From Caldithrix abyssi (lineage in GTDB: Bacteria; Calditrichota; Calditrichia; Calditrichales; Calditrichaceae): a stretch of 43,591 bases of DNA. Below, piece by piece: positions 25,803 to 35,261 of this stretch. The stretch is taken from NCBI GenBank assembly GCA_011369465.1, contig DRQG01000090.1, positions 1 through 43,591 of the forward strand, given 5' to 3'. Under the pieces are notes generated by a model, which was not told the DNA's origin, made no database searches, and saw only the letters and a program-made list of their open reading frames with translations. Each line of letters starts with the position of its first letter. Position 1 is the first letter of the stretch. Both the position numbers and the translations under genes were made by a program.

Positions 25803-27215
25803 TTAAGTAAGAATTTGCAGCTTAAATATGGTTCTTTGTGCTTTGTCAGTAACCAGCTCCAGCCGGGCGTCGTTTTCTTCGGCCAATTTACGGCTGATGG
25901 CCAGCCCCAGTCCCGCGCCGTCCTTTTTTGTGGTAAAAAAGGGCTGGAAAATATCTTCTCTGTTTTTGATACCGATACCCCGGCCGTTATCCTGAACATA
26001 AATACCGTCCGCTTCGGAGGCAATGATAATTTGTCCCCCCTCGGGCACGGCGTCGATGCTGTTGGAAAGCAGATTGACAATGATTTGTAACAGATGCTGG
26101 CGATCGAACAGCAGAGTGGATTGGTTGATGCGTTTTTCCAAATAAATATTTTTCCTTTGCAGCGAAGAGCGCAGAGTTTGTTCGGCTTCATTCAACAAAT
26201 CGGCTATATTGACTTCGGTCGGATTGGCCGGCATGGGACGACTGTATTGCAGATAGTCGGTGATCTGCGTTTTTAACCCCTGTACTTCTTCCTGTATTTT
26301 TTGAATGTATGAACGTTGTTCTTCGCTTAAGCGATTATCTTCCAGAAGCAGGCCGGCCAGCAGCTCGATACCGCCCAAGGGGTTGCGGATTTCGTGGGCA
26401 ATTTGCGCCAGCATTTCTTCCTTTTCCTTCTGTTTCTGATGCAGACTTTTCTGCATTCTTACCAGCGCCTGCGCGAGTACAGCCAGTTCACCGTGGATAT
26501 CCCGCGGCGCCTGTTCGTAAAACTGCCCCTGTCCGATGCTTTTGCTAAAACCAACCAGCTTTTCGATGGGTCGTGATAGCGCGCCGGAGAGCAGCCAGGC
26601 AGCCAATAGTACAAAAACAAAACCGATAAAACCGATTCCGAGAAAAGTGTAAGTCAGCTCGTCCAGTTTAGCCAGCCGACGGGCGTTTTCCCGAATACCC
26701 AGATACCAGTCGTCGTTGAAGCGGTAGAAACCCCACAGGTACCAGCGGTCGTCCAATCCTTTGAAGGGCAGGGAAGCGGCGGTCTCGCCCGGTTGTATGG
26801 ATCGAATCTCACGGCGGTTAATTTTCAATTGCTCGGTGCCGATGCCGGCTTTTGCAGCGTAAATACGCGTATAATCGCTGTTGAAAATAAAAATGTTGCT
26901 GAGTTCCTGTTCCTTCTGCTTTTTTTTGAGTTTTTTTTCGATGTAACGGTACGCCCGGCTTACCGTAGCAGCCTGGATATAATTGAAATAATCGGTTTTA
27001 AAATCGGCCGCCAGCAGGGCGCACACCTGGCGAACCTGGTCTCGCAGTTGAGCCTGATAAATATCCTTTCCGGTTACATAGGCTATGCGGGCCAGGGCCG
27101 CCACCAGCACCAGGGTAAAAATACCGAAAATGAGTATGATACGGGCGCGGATGGTAATATTGAAAAAATATTTTATTAGCCTGGTATTCAGTTCTCGAAG
27201 TCCTGTCGAATGCAA
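25803..27215 (-). CDS. Sensor histidine kinase (HAMP-containing)
   Basis: This protein of about 470 residues has membrane helices at about 25-46 and 190-211 around a periplasmic sensor. A HAMP segment follows (ALSRPIEKLVGFSKSIGQGQ). The kinase core has His274 in AHEIRNPL, an N-box (IVNLLSNSIDAV), a D-box (VQDNGRGIGIKN) and GAGLGLAISRK. The track start is TTG at 27215 with no clear ribosome site, and no ATG lies close before the first helix, so the exact start is uncertain. The NtrC-family regulator at 22196-23569 is the probable partner. Small lipoproteins lie on both sides. Confidence 0.88.
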   Translation of the reverse strand: MHSTGLRELNTRLIKYFFNITIRARIILIFGIFTLVLVAALARIAYVTGKDIYQAQLRDQVRQVCALLAADFKTDYFNYIQAATVSRAYRYIEKKLKKKQKEQELSNIFIFNSDYTRIYAAKAGIGTEQLKINRREIRSIQPGETAASLPFKGLDDRWYLWGFYRFNDDWYLGIRENARRLAKLDELTYTFLGIGFIGFVFVLLAAWLLSGALSRPIEKLVGFSKSIGQGQFYEQAPRDIHGELAVLAQALVRMQKSLHQKQKEKEEMLAQIAHEIRNPLGGIELLAGLLLEDNRLSEEQRSYIQKIQEEVQGLKTQITDYLQYSRPMPANPTEVNIADLLNEAEQTLRSSLQRKNIYLEKRINQSTLLFDRQHLLQIIVNLLSNSIDAVPEGGQIIIASEADGIYVQDNGRGIGIKNREDIFQPFFTTKKDGAGLGLAISRKLAEENDARLELVTDKAQRTIFKLQILT

Positions 27216-27227
27216 TGTATAAACCGT

Positions 27228-27629
27228 TTAGTGCTTTGCCACAGTCAAAGTTAATGGACCATGGGTGTATTCAATTTTTTGTAACGAAATTATAACGGTA
27301 TCCGGAACAACATAGGTAAATTTAAACTTTTCCCATGTTCTTGATGTTACGGTACCGCAAATTGCCCTTGCCCGTAGTAACAATATTCTGTTCTGATACT
27401 TCGTATCGAGATAAATACCCTCTTCCTTGATCGACCACCCCTCAATCGTTACCGAAAGATTTCTATTAACATCAGATTCGGTTCTTAAGGATATAAAACT
27501 ATGCTCGGAATCCAGACCCAATTCCTGGTAGCTGTTTGAAAAAGGGGCATATACAGCCACGGGTTCCGTTTGCGTTTTACAGTTTGTTAGAAACAGTAAA
27601 AGGGAAAGATAAATAAACGTTTTTACCAT
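27228..27629 (-). CDS. Small lipoprotein of unknown function
   Basis: This 133-residue protein has a signal peptide with lipobox LLFLTNCKT. The remaining part is a single beta-rich domain with one further cysteine (RAICGTV). No family is recognised. It lies 13 bases after the serpin stop and 12 bases before the kinase, so all three are likely on one transcript. Confidence 0.6.
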   Translation of the reverse strand: MVKTFIYLSLLLFLTNCKTQTEPVAVYAPFSNSYQELGLDSEHSFISLRTESDVNRNLSVTIEGWSIKEEGIYLDTKYQNRILLLRARAICGTVTSRTWEKFKFTYVVPDTVIISLQKIEYTHGPLTLTVAKH

Positions 27630-27642
27630 AAAATATACTTTT

Positions 27643-28878
27643 TTAGTTCCACTCCGGCTTAACCATCTTACCTATAAATAAAATCGTTCCGCTGTGTTTC
27701 TCCCGAATGATGAAGATGAAAGGACGATTGAAAGTTACGTAAAAATCCACATCTTCGCCAACGGAAGTACGGCTAAATTCCACAACAGTGACCGCAGCGG
27801 CTTCCGTGCCTTCCTCATCCGTTTTAACGAAGGTCTTGTGCAAAGCACGGGTAATAAATATTTGTTCGTCGGGATTGATTCGGCTGAAATCGGCATCAAG
27901 CGAAAACGCCACTGCCATGCCCATGGAACCTAAAATTTCTTTTAAACCGGTAAAATATTCCATAGTAAACTTGGGAAGCGCCACCGTCCCCTTTTTGGTT
28001 TGCATGCTTTGCAGGTATTGGTTCCATTCGTCTTGCTGTAAATTTGTAATTAAATCATCCAACGCATAATCGTTTGCAGGAAGAAGCGCAGTCATGGAAA
28101 AGCTGCCGTTGCCGTAGGGCAGGTCAACCACCTGTACCTGCTCGTCCTGGTAATACCCGAGCTCGGCGGTTATTTTCATCATGGAACAGGTGATCGATCG
28201 TGCCGGCGTGATATAAAAGGGCTGCTCGGCTGTGTACTTTTTGTCAAACTGATATTGCCAGAGCGCTTTAAAGTAGATGGCATTGATCAGGTAAAGCACG
28301 GCCTCTTTCGGAATAACGTCGAGTATTTGCGTAATTTTATGATGCGTTTTTTGCGTTACCCAACCGTTAATGATATCAACGGCCGAAGGCAGTGAAAAAT
28401 CCAAAGCCTCTACATCGGCCTGAAAATATTTTTGGTTGTTCTCGATAAAAGACGGCAGCACGGAAAAATCCTGCCGGTACCAGATGGAATTGGCGTTTTC
28501 GAAAATCACCTGCGGATCGATGGAAACGAGCAATTGAATCAGGCTGCGATAATTTTTATTGATTTGTTCCCGGGTCAATCCGTCCAATTCCAGCGTATTA
28601 CGGATAGCCTCGTACGTTTCACCTTCCGCACCGTTGAGAGCCATGCCAAAGGCCATCGATACACTCAAAGGAGAAATGAACAAATTAGTATCCGGCTGCG
28701 CTTCGCTTATGGCTGCAAACAACTTTAAACCAAAATCCCGGCCGGATTGCACGAGTTGTTCTTCTGCAAGGGTAAGCGGACGAACATAATTTACCTCTTC
28801 TAAGGGCGATAAATCCCTTTTACAGCTTATTAGCAGGCCAACCAGAACGAGCATAAAGGTTAAAATTGATTTTTTCAT
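27643..28878 (-). CDS. Serpin-family protease inhibitor, lipoprotein
   Basis: This 411-residue protein has a lipobox (LLISCKR, Cys19) and a complete serpin fold: FISPLSVSMAFGMALNGA, NSIWY, LINAIYFKALWQ and DFYVTFNRPFIFIIREKHSGTILFIGKMVKP at the end. The reactive-centre hinge is EEGTEAAAVTVV from 355; with Gly357 as P15, Thr371-Ser372 would be P1-P1' and Arg370 P2. An inhibitory rather than non-inhibitory serpin is expected from the small residues in the hinge. AGAGGAGG precedes the ATG. It would protect the cell surface against serine proteases. The target protease is unknown, and a shift of the true P1 to Arg370 is possible. Confidence 0.93.
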   Translation of the reverse strand: MKKSILTFMLVLVGLLISCKRDLSPLEEVNYVRPLTLAEEQLVQSGRDFGLKLFAAISEAQPDTNLFISPLSVSMAFGMALNGAEGETYEAIRNTLELDGLTREQINKNYRSLIQLLVSIDPQVIFENANSIWYRQDFSVLPSFIENNQKYFQADVEALDFSLPSAVDIINGWVTQKTHHKITQILDVIPKEAVLYLINAIYFKALWQYQFDKKYTAEQPFYITPARSITCSMMKITAELGYYQDEQVQVVDLPYGNGSFSMTALLPANDYALDDLITNLQQDEWNQYLQSMQTKKGTVALPKFTMEYFTGLKEILGSMGMAVAFSLDADFSRINPDEQIFITRALHKTFVKTDEEGTEAAAVTVVEFSRTSVGEDVDFYVTFNRPFIFIIREKHSGTILFIGKMVKPEWN

Positions 28879-29134
28879 CTCGTATTGCCTCCTCTTTAAT
28901 TTTTTAAAATTTCAAAGCAAATAGCATTTGTTTGCGGCAATTTGAATTCAATAAATAAATTCGAATGTCGAACCTTCAAATCATAAAAACCGGCTTTGAG
29001 TTGGACTAAATTACTCGAATTCTTCCTCTTACGCTGTTTGGTCCTGTCCGGATATTTTCTAATGTTTCAACTTTTTCTACCCGTCATGTATCGCATATTG
29101 CGCTTCGAACAAGAATCATGTCATCATTATAATT
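28879..29134. other. Intergenic region upstream of the serpin gene
   Basis: These 256 bases are AT-rich and presumably hold the serpin promoter on the - strand. I could not identify a convincing promoter or operator and see no reading frame. Confidence 0.5.
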
Positions 29135-29548
29135 TTATGGAACAGCGATAAAAGTTCCCCAACTGATGACGCCGGGAAAACCTGAGTAAATCCATTTACC
29201 TTTATAAATACCATTTTTTATTTTGCCGCTTAAAGTCACATTATTATCCACCCAGTTGGGATTCAGATTGATCCAAATATTCGAGTCTTCTCTATTGCCC
29301 CTCAGTTTTCCTGCACCGATTTGCGGGCCAGTCGTGGCGCCGCCGGCGATTTTATATAAATGCCAATGACCGCTTATGGAACCGGAAGGTTCAATTTCCA
29401 GCCAAAGGAAACCGGTTACTATTTTTGTACCTGCGGAATCGTAGGCTGTGTATGCATACACGCCATTGTTTAGGGAGCCAACGCCGGTTTTATCACAAAA
29501 CGTCAAAAATGTCAGGATGAAAACGATAAATACGCAATTTTTCAACAT
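29135..29548 (-). CDS. Small lipoprotein of unknown function
   Basis: This 137-residue protein has a signal with lipobox LTFLTFCDK. The mature part is glycine-rich and beta-rich (GFLWLEIEPSGSISGHWHLYKI, LSGKIKNGIYKGKWIYSGFPG), like a small lipocalin-type or barrel-shaped domain. I do not recognise a family. It follows the outer-membrane protein gene by 23 bases. Confidence 0.6.
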   Translation of the reverse strand: MLKNCVFIVFILTFLTFCDKTGVGSLNNGVYAYTAYDSAGTKIVTGFLWLEIEPSGSISGHWHLYKIAGGATTGPQIGAGKLRGNREDSNIWINLNPNWVDNNVTLSGKIKNGIYKGKWIYSGFPGVISWGTFIAVP

Positions 29549-29571
29549 ATACTCCTTTTTTAAGAAATTAC

Positions 29572-31374
29572 TTACAAACTCAATTCAAAGGCCAGCCACC
29601 ATTCGGCCACATGCAGGTCGGGTTCTGCTTCCGGGTCCACCAACATACGCACTTTAAAATGCTCCGAGACATCGACATCCAACCCGCAGAGCACCTGCAC
29701 GTAATTTTCACTAAATGTACGATCGGGTTCGCGATAGCGTTCACCAAAATAGGTTTCCTCATCCACTGTGCCGTTATGTTCCTTACGTCTTACCGTAAAA
29801 TACGCCGTCGTCTGATCCTCTATGCGCCACAACCGCCATATTTTATTGGCGCTCAACATAAGGTGCCAGTTTTCGCCCAGCTTGAACCGCAGCATAACGG
29901 GGATTTGCACGGTTTGCCGCCAGGCGGTGTATATCCATTCCAACTCTTTGTCTTCGTAGAGGCGGTATCGATTAGTGTAAATGTGGGTCTTATCCTGTTC
30001 GTAATTATGAAAGTAATGATAATAGTAGGAACGGTTATTCACCAGAGCCGGTTCCCGGCTGATAATTTCCATCCGGGAACGTTTAAAGTACAGGCCGAGA
30101 TAAATCTGCGTGCGGGCGGTTTCATTGAGCAGCAGAGAAAGTTGTGCTTCGTGCTCGTAACGCTTTTTTTTGCCGCTTCCTTTACGCTGATCATCGACTA
30201 CCGACCAGGACAGGTATTGGGAATCATACCAGGCGTTATTGGAGTGGCTGGCATAGCGCGAGGTATCAAAAATAACCGAGCTGTTAGTCAGTTCGATCTG
30301 CGTTTGGCGGTAAGTATAATACCCGCGCAGGCGTCGCTGGGGAGCCAGATTCAGTGTAAAATGAAGAGTACCGTGCCAAACCTGACCGTCGTGCCGCCAA
30401 TTTTGATTCTCCCGATTGCGACGGTACGAAAAATACCAGTTGTCCGGTTCGCTGCCCGGCCGGTTGTCGTACAGGGAAGAATCCCCTAAAGCATAGCGCT
30501 GCTTTACTTTACCTTTCAGATAGCCCAAAGAAACGCCGGCTTCGCCTATCTCTTCTCTGCGGTAAAGTAGCCCTGCACTAATATCGCTGTGTCCGTAATC
30601 CTGGTATTTTTCCCGATAGGAGCGATTGTATTGAAGGGTTTGTTCCTCGCTGGTACTGTAGGGCGGATTATAAAACCGGCCATACACGCCTTCTCGACGG
30701 TTCAGAACCCAGTTGGCGCCCACGCCTGCTTGCCAGCGGGATGATAATGCCCAGGATAAAAAAGCCGAGGCCCGCTGCCCGAAATCGATCATTTCGTCAT
30801 CGCCACCCCGGCGATCAACGACCGGTACATCGGCACTAACCATTGCCCGGCCGGCATAATCATATCCATAGCGGGCATTGTATATCCAGGCGGGTGTTTG
30901 AAAATAAGGTCCCACACGATAAAGCACCTGCCAGGTAGCGCTCAGTTGAACCGATTTACCAAACGGGTACAATAGCAAACCGAGCGAAAAAATGGGTTGA
31001 GGCTGAGTTACAACCGTACTATACCAGCGGGGATCGATCACAACGGCAGCGCGGTCATAACTATTGTAAAGGAAAGGACGATAGCCGCCGTAGGGTACGA
31101 TCTCTTCCCGATCGCCGCGGAAATCAAGATATACAAAGGTGTTGCGGGAACTATCGGGACGCAGTGCCGCCGGATTAAGACGCAGATTAAGGAAGGGGTT
31201 ATCCAGCAAACCGGCCGCAGCCTGACCAAAATCTTTTAAATTATAGGGATTGAGATAGTAACTGCGGAAAAAATAATCGGCCGGTTCAAAACTTTTTTCC
31301 ACCACCCGTTCTCCCCGGTATTGGGCAAACAGTAGCAACGGCAGAAAAAGCATAAGCCAGGTCTTTTTACTCAT
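29572..31374 (-). CDS. Large outer-membrane beta-barrel protein
   Basis: I start at ATG 31374, preceded by AGGAG, giving MSKKTWLMLFLPLLLFAQ as signal peptide; the frame runs to 31416 but without support. The 600-residue protein is tyrosine- and aromatic-rich with many amphipathic strands and ends AFELSL. The first 60 mature residues contain FGQAAAGLLDNPFLNLRLNPAAL, similar to exported Bacteroidota/Calditrichota barrel proteins whose N-terminus lists 'NPA' segments. Function is unknown; a porin-like or structural role is possible. Confidence 0.65.
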   Translation of the reverse strand: MSKKTWLMLFLPLLLFAQYRGERVVEKSFEPADYFFRSYYLNPYNLKDFGQAAAGLLDNPFLNLRLNPAALRPDSSRNTFVYLDFRGDREEIVPYGGYRPFLYNSYDRAAVVIDPRWYSTVVTQPQPIFSLGLLLYPFGKSVQLSATWQVLYRVGPYFQTPAWIYNARYGYDYAGRAMVSADVPVVDRRGGDDEMIDFGQRASAFLSWALSSRWQAGVGANWVLNRREGVYGRFYNPPYSTSEEQTLQYNRSYREKYQDYGHSDISAGLLYRREEIGEAGVSLGYLKGKVKQRYALGDSSLYDNRPGSEPDNWYFSYRRNRENQNWRHDGQVWHGTLHFTLNLAPQRRLRGYYTYRQTQIELTNSSVIFDTSRYASHSNNAWYDSQYLSWSVVDDQRKGSGKKKRYEHEAQLSLLLNETARTQIYLGLYFKRSRMEIISREPALVNNRSYYYHYFHNYEQDKTHIYTNRYRLYEDKELEWIYTAWRQTVQIPVMLRFKLGENWHLMLSANKIWRLWRIEDQTTAYFTVRRKEHNGTVDEETYFGERYREPDRTFSENYVQVLCGLDVDVSEHFKVRMLVDPEAEPDLHVAEWWLAFELSL

Positions 31375-31596
31375 TCTACGCTCCTTATAAATTATGGATT
31401 GGCAGGAAGAAAGCAAACGGTTTGATAAATAATGATCAAAAAATATGCCGTTTAATTAAAAGGATGAAAACCGGCCAAAAGAGCTGCAAAATGCGGTAAA
31501 AAAAGTTCAATAATAAAAAGTAGAGCGGATTATTGATTCGGATTTTTGAATGATTGTCGGAAATTTGATAATAAAATGAAAACAACCATTTTGGAA

Positions 31597-32532
31597 TTAT
31601 GGCTTTTTCAATATATTCAGGTAAACCGTATCCGTTACTGCCGAGCCAAACACGCCGATGCCGTCGCCTTCGATATCGAATAAAGGTTGATGCAGATTGC
31701 CGTCAGGTTCCTGTACCCGTTTATGGGTATTGTAAAAATGGTAAAAATTCCGATCTCCGGCATACAAGACAAGCCGATATCGTCCGTAAAACCAAATCAT
31801 ATACCAGTTTACTTCGATCACCGAAAGATCGCCCTGTCGGTTTTCCGGTCTCGTCCATTTGGCCCGGTACTGAAAATCTTCGATGTTTGCCCCTCTTTCC
31901 ATGGCCTTACGAATGTCCGTTCCCACTGGGTTCTCATAAATAAAACTTTCCACGCTGGCGTCCAGTCCGGCTACAGAGAGCAAATAAAAGGCGGCGTCGG
32001 GCGACTGGCGGTAAGCCACGCGCGGCGAGATCAGGTTGCCGTTCCCGTCTTTTTGCCGGTAGTACAGGTCGCCGTAAACCGAATGGGCCAGGTCAATTTG
32101 CAGACCCGGGCCGGGTACGGTAGTGGTTGACGCTGCGCTCAAGGCCTGCCCGTCGATAGTGGCATTGACCTGTAAACGATAGCTTTGTTCGTAAGCAATG
32201 CGCCAATTGCTCTCAGGAGATTCGAAAAAACCAAACGCGCCGTTAAATACGAGCGGATGCACACTGCCGTCGCTCAAATCGGTGATGGATACATCGGCGT
32301 CGGCCAGGGCTATCTTTTCTTTGTCGATGGTCGCGCCTACCGGAAAGTTGCGGGTGATAAAAATACGCGTCGGGCGCTTATCCGGATACAGGTATCCGTT
32401 AATGACAATTTTGGGCTCGTAGGTGCTCTCGTCAATTTCCACCGAGGTTTTCCCGCAAGCGAAGAGAAGGCTTAATGCTAATGTGAATAATACATATTGT
32501 ATGGTTTTACTTTGTACCATCGTTTTTCTCAT
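31597..32532 (-). CDS. DUF4249-type lipoprotein (partner of the TonB receptor)
   Basis: I start at the ATG at 32532 (MRKTMVQSKTIQYVLF); the frame runs further into repeat DNA. An alternative start is the Met at 32520. The 312-residue protein has a signal with lipobox LLFACGK and a beta-sandwich opening YEPKIVINGYLYPDKRPTRIFITRNFP, then ADADVSITDLSDG, the DUF4249 pattern. In Bacteroidota such genes commonly follow a TonB-dependent receptor, as here. The pair would take up or handle an unknown substrate at the outer membrane. A 398-base repeat block separates it from the receptor gene. Confidence 0.75.
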   Translation of the reverse strand: MRKTMVQSKTIQYVLFTLALSLLFACGKTSVEIDESTYEPKIVINGYLYPDKRPTRIFITRNFPVGATIDKEKIALADADVSITDLSDGSVHPLVFNGAFGFFESPESNWRIAYEQSYRLQVNATIDGQALSAASTTTVPGPGLQIDLAHSVYGDLYYRQKDGNGNLISPRVAYRQSPDAAFYLLSVAGLDASVESFIYENPVGTDIRKAMERGANIEDFQYRAKWTRPENRQGDLSVIEVNWYMIWFYGRYRLVLYAGDRNFYHFYNTHKRVQEPDGNLHQPLFDIEGDGIGVFGSAVTDTVYLNILKKP

Positions 32533-32930
32533 GTTTATTAGTTCTGTTTTCTTTTTTTCATCCTTCGACTTGCCGGTTACAGCGTCACCCTGAGTCCATC
32601 GAAGGGCGACGCGTCCCCGGCTGTGTGATGACAAAACAGCGTCATGGTGAGCCCCTGTAGTGATCCCTTCGACTTCGCTCGGGAATCACCTGTCGAACAA
32701 TCTCGCACCAAAACGCGGGATAAGCCGATACTTGATGGACACATGTCATCCTTCGACTTGCCCGCCTGAGGCGGGCGGGGCTCAGGATGACAAAACAGCG
32801 TCATGGTGAGCTATGTCGAACCATGACGCGGCATGAAACGGTATCAGAATAGCCTCTTGTCATCCTTCGATCCCGACAAGTCGGGACAGGCAAGGTTCCG
32901 GGCGCGTTAACGAATCGCCTTTCCTGTATA
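32533..32930. repeat. Repeat block between the TonB receptor and DUF4249 genes
   Basis: Several imperfect copies of a 'TCATCCTTCGACTTGCCC' type unit occur here in both orientations. A 26-base exact direct repeat is at 32627-32652 and 32786-32811 (starts GATGACAAAACAGCG). A hairpin at 32745-32791 pairs GTCATCCT with AGGATGAC, with an inner CCCGCC/GGCGGG stem. No gene is seen; frames through it are artefacts. Confidence 0.75.
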
Positions 32931-35261
32931 TCAAAACTCAAACTTCACCCCCAATGTAGGTAAAATAGGAAACATATCGAAGGTATCCACTGTTTGGATA
33001 ATTTTATCTTCCTGCTCTTCATTCTTGTATTGAATAAACCAGACATTTTCCCGGTTGCCGATATTGATGATTTGCAAATAGGGCGTCATCATCCATTTGC
33101 GAAAGCGCATTTCGTAGCTGAGGCTAATATCCAGCCGGATATACGCCGGCAGCCGGAAATTATTGATCGAAGTGGGGTAGAGGAATATCTGGTTGTAATC
33201 CTGATCCGGGACGCTGTTGCCCACATAGGTGGAACTGGTTAAAGTTATGGGTTGGCCGGAAGTATAAACAAAATTGACGCCGGCCAGCCAACGACTGCTG
33301 TCGGTATAGGAAACCGCCCGGCCTGCAATCTCCCTTCCCAGGTTTTTAACATCGATGTTTAACACCGCGTTTACAACATGGGTACGGTCATGGCGCGGCT
33401 CGAAAGGCTTCTCCTGATTGATCCCGTCCACTGTATATTCCGTCCTGGCCAGACTGTAAGCCAGCCAGCCGGTTACCGACCCGTACCGCTTGCGCAGCAT
33501 AATTTCCAGCCCAGCCGAATATCCATCTCCCCGGTCAAATAATCCCTTTGTTTCCGTGTAAACAGGTCGCCCTGTGGCATCATAGGAACTGGGTTCAAAA
33601 TCAAGGAAATAATTTTTTAGTGCGTATAAATTGGAATACGTTTTATAGTAAGTTTCTATTTCAAATTCGATATTTTGGGCCACTTCCTGCTGAAAGCCGA
33701 TAATGTAGTGCACGGCTCTGGAGTGGTCATAGTTTTGATCGGAGGTGGTCCAGATATCGGCAATAAAGGGGCGGGGAATCTTATGCAAATACTGATAATA
33801 GATACCGGTGGAAGCCTTTAAGTTCATGGACTTACTAAGGCGGTATTTGAGCGAGAAACGCGGCGCCCAATCGTTGAACGGACGATCCGCCTGAAAGTGG
33901 TTATAGCGCAGTCCGCCCTCCACCAGCCAGCGCGAAGTGGGCCGGTATTGCAACGCGGTATAAGCCGATAAATAGCTTCGTTTACGATTTAGATCCAAAA
34001 TGCCGCCGGGCGAATCCGACTGCATTACGGTACTCAGATTTTTTTGCTCAAAACCAAACCTTGCCTGCAAGGTGTTCGATAGAGCGTATTCCAATTGTCC
34101 TTTGAAACTGATATCCGAAAGGTCGTTTTCTTCCTGCAGGCCGATTTCCGTCACGTCAAATTGCGAATTAAAAAAACTGGCTGTTACCCAAAAATTAGAA
34201 AACAGATGCGGGCTGAATACATGCGTCCAACGCATACTGGCCGTCAAATTACCCCAATCATAGTGAATGGACGGCGCGTCCTCGGCTTCCTGGCTAAAAG
34301 CATAGTCGAGAAAATCGTTACCCTTATAAAAGCTGACGGATAATTTATTAGCGGGATTAATATCAAAAAATGCTTTAATATGTCCGTCATAAAAATAGTA
34401 ATCCGGCAGATCATCATAAAACAATTTCACGGTTTCGCCCACATAAGTGCGGCGCAGCGAAGTTGAAAGGGAACCGAATTGCCCCAGGGGTATTTGCAGG
34501 GTGGTTTTTGCCGAAAGCAGACTGATTTCTGCCGTTCCTTCAAATGAATTTCGGTTACCGTCCAGATTGGTTACATTGAGCACGGAGGATAACCGCCCGC
34601 CGTAATCGGCGCCAAACCCGCCTTTGGAAATTTCGATATCTTTGATGGCGTCCGTGTTGAAAGTGGAAAACAGACCGAAGGCATGCTCCGGGTTGTACAC
34701 ATCGGCGCCGTCAATTAAATACAAATTCTGATCGGATGTCCCGCCGCGCACATAAATTTCCGATGAAAAGTCCGAGATGGGCAGAATACCGGGCAGGCTT
34801 TGCAGGGTGCGCATTAAATCGGCTTCGGCTACGGCAGGCAGGTGGCGGATTTCCATGGGGGAAATGTTGATTTGCGATATAGGTTCGCGGAACATTTTGA
34901 CTGCCGTGCTTACCGAATCTGCTGTAATAACGATGGCTTCGCTCTGCATCACAACGGGTTTTAAGCGGATATTTAGTACAAGGGCCTGGCCGGGTTGAAG
35001 TTTAATTTTTTTGCTAAAATCGGCATAGCCGATATAGTTACAGTGTAGTAATACCTCACCGGCAGGAATATCGGTTACCGAGTAAAACCCGGATTTATTG
35101 CTTACGGCGCCGTGTTCACTGTCCTGCAGGTAGACGTTAGCGCCGATTAATGTTTCGCCATTGGTCGCATCAATAACAAATCCGCTGATGCTGGCATCCT
35201 GTCCATGTGATGCCGCCAAATAAATAGATAGAACAGTAAAAATGAATATTACTTTGTTCAA
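32931..35261 (-). CDS. TonB-dependent outer-membrane receptor
   Basis: This 776-residue protein has a signal peptide (IFIFTVLSIYLAASHG), an N-terminal carboxypeptidase-regulatory-like domain (about 25-110, ISGFVIDATNGETLIGANVYL and SGFYSVTDIPAGEVLL), a plug domain (about 130-240, with VRGGTSDQNLYLIDGADVYN) and a 22-strand-type barrel ending in LGVKFEF with the terminal Phe. It imports a large or scarce substrate using TonB energy. The start overlaps the preceding gene by four bases (ATGA). The upstream sigma/anti-sigma genes suggest its synthesis is controlled by an ECF sigma factor. The substrate is not deducible. Confidence 0.93.
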   Translation of the reverse strand: MNKVIFIFTVLSIYLAASHGQDASISGFVIDATNGETLIGANVYLQDSEHGAVSNKSGFYSVTDIPAGEVLLHCNYIGYADFSKKIKLQPGQALVLNIRLKPVVMQSEAIVITADSVSTAVKMFREPISQINISPMEIRHLPAVAEADLMRTLQSLPGILPISDFSSEIYVRGGTSDQNLYLIDGADVYNPEHAFGLFSTFNTDAIKDIEISKGGFGADYGGRLSSVLNVTNLDGNRNSFEGTAEISLLSAKTTLQIPLGQFGSLSTSLRRTYVGETVKLFYDDLPDYYFYDGHIKAFFDINPANKLSVSFYKGNDFLDYAFSQEAEDAPSIHYDWGNLTASMRWTHVFSPHLFSNFWVTASFFNSQFDVTEIGLQEENDLSDISFKGQLEYALSNTLQARFGFEQKNLSTVMQSDSPGGILDLNRKRSYLSAYTALQYRPTSRWLVEGGLRYNHFQADRPFNDWAPRFSLKYRLSKSMNLKASTGIYYQYLHKIPRPFIADIWTTSDQNYDHSRAVHYIIGFQQEVAQNIEFEIETYYKTYSNLYALKNYFLDFEPSSYDATGRPVYTETKGLFDRGDGYSAGLEIMLRKRYGSVTGWLAYSLARTEYTVDGINQEKPFEPRHDRTHVVNAVLNIDVKNLGREIAGRAVSYTDSSRWLAGVNFVYTSGQPITLTSSTYVGNSVPDQDYNQIFLYPTSINNFRLPAYIRLDISLSYEMRFRKWMMTPYLQIINIGNRENVWFIQYKNEEQEDKIIQTVDTFDMFPILPTLGVKFEF

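Noticed and set aside
29611-30489. 292-codon open frame on the + strand
   Set aside because: It is antisense to the outer-membrane protein gene and has no ribosome site or recognisable domain.
32577-32804. 75-codon frame on the - strand
   Set aside because: It runs through the repeat block and its residues come from repeated DNA.
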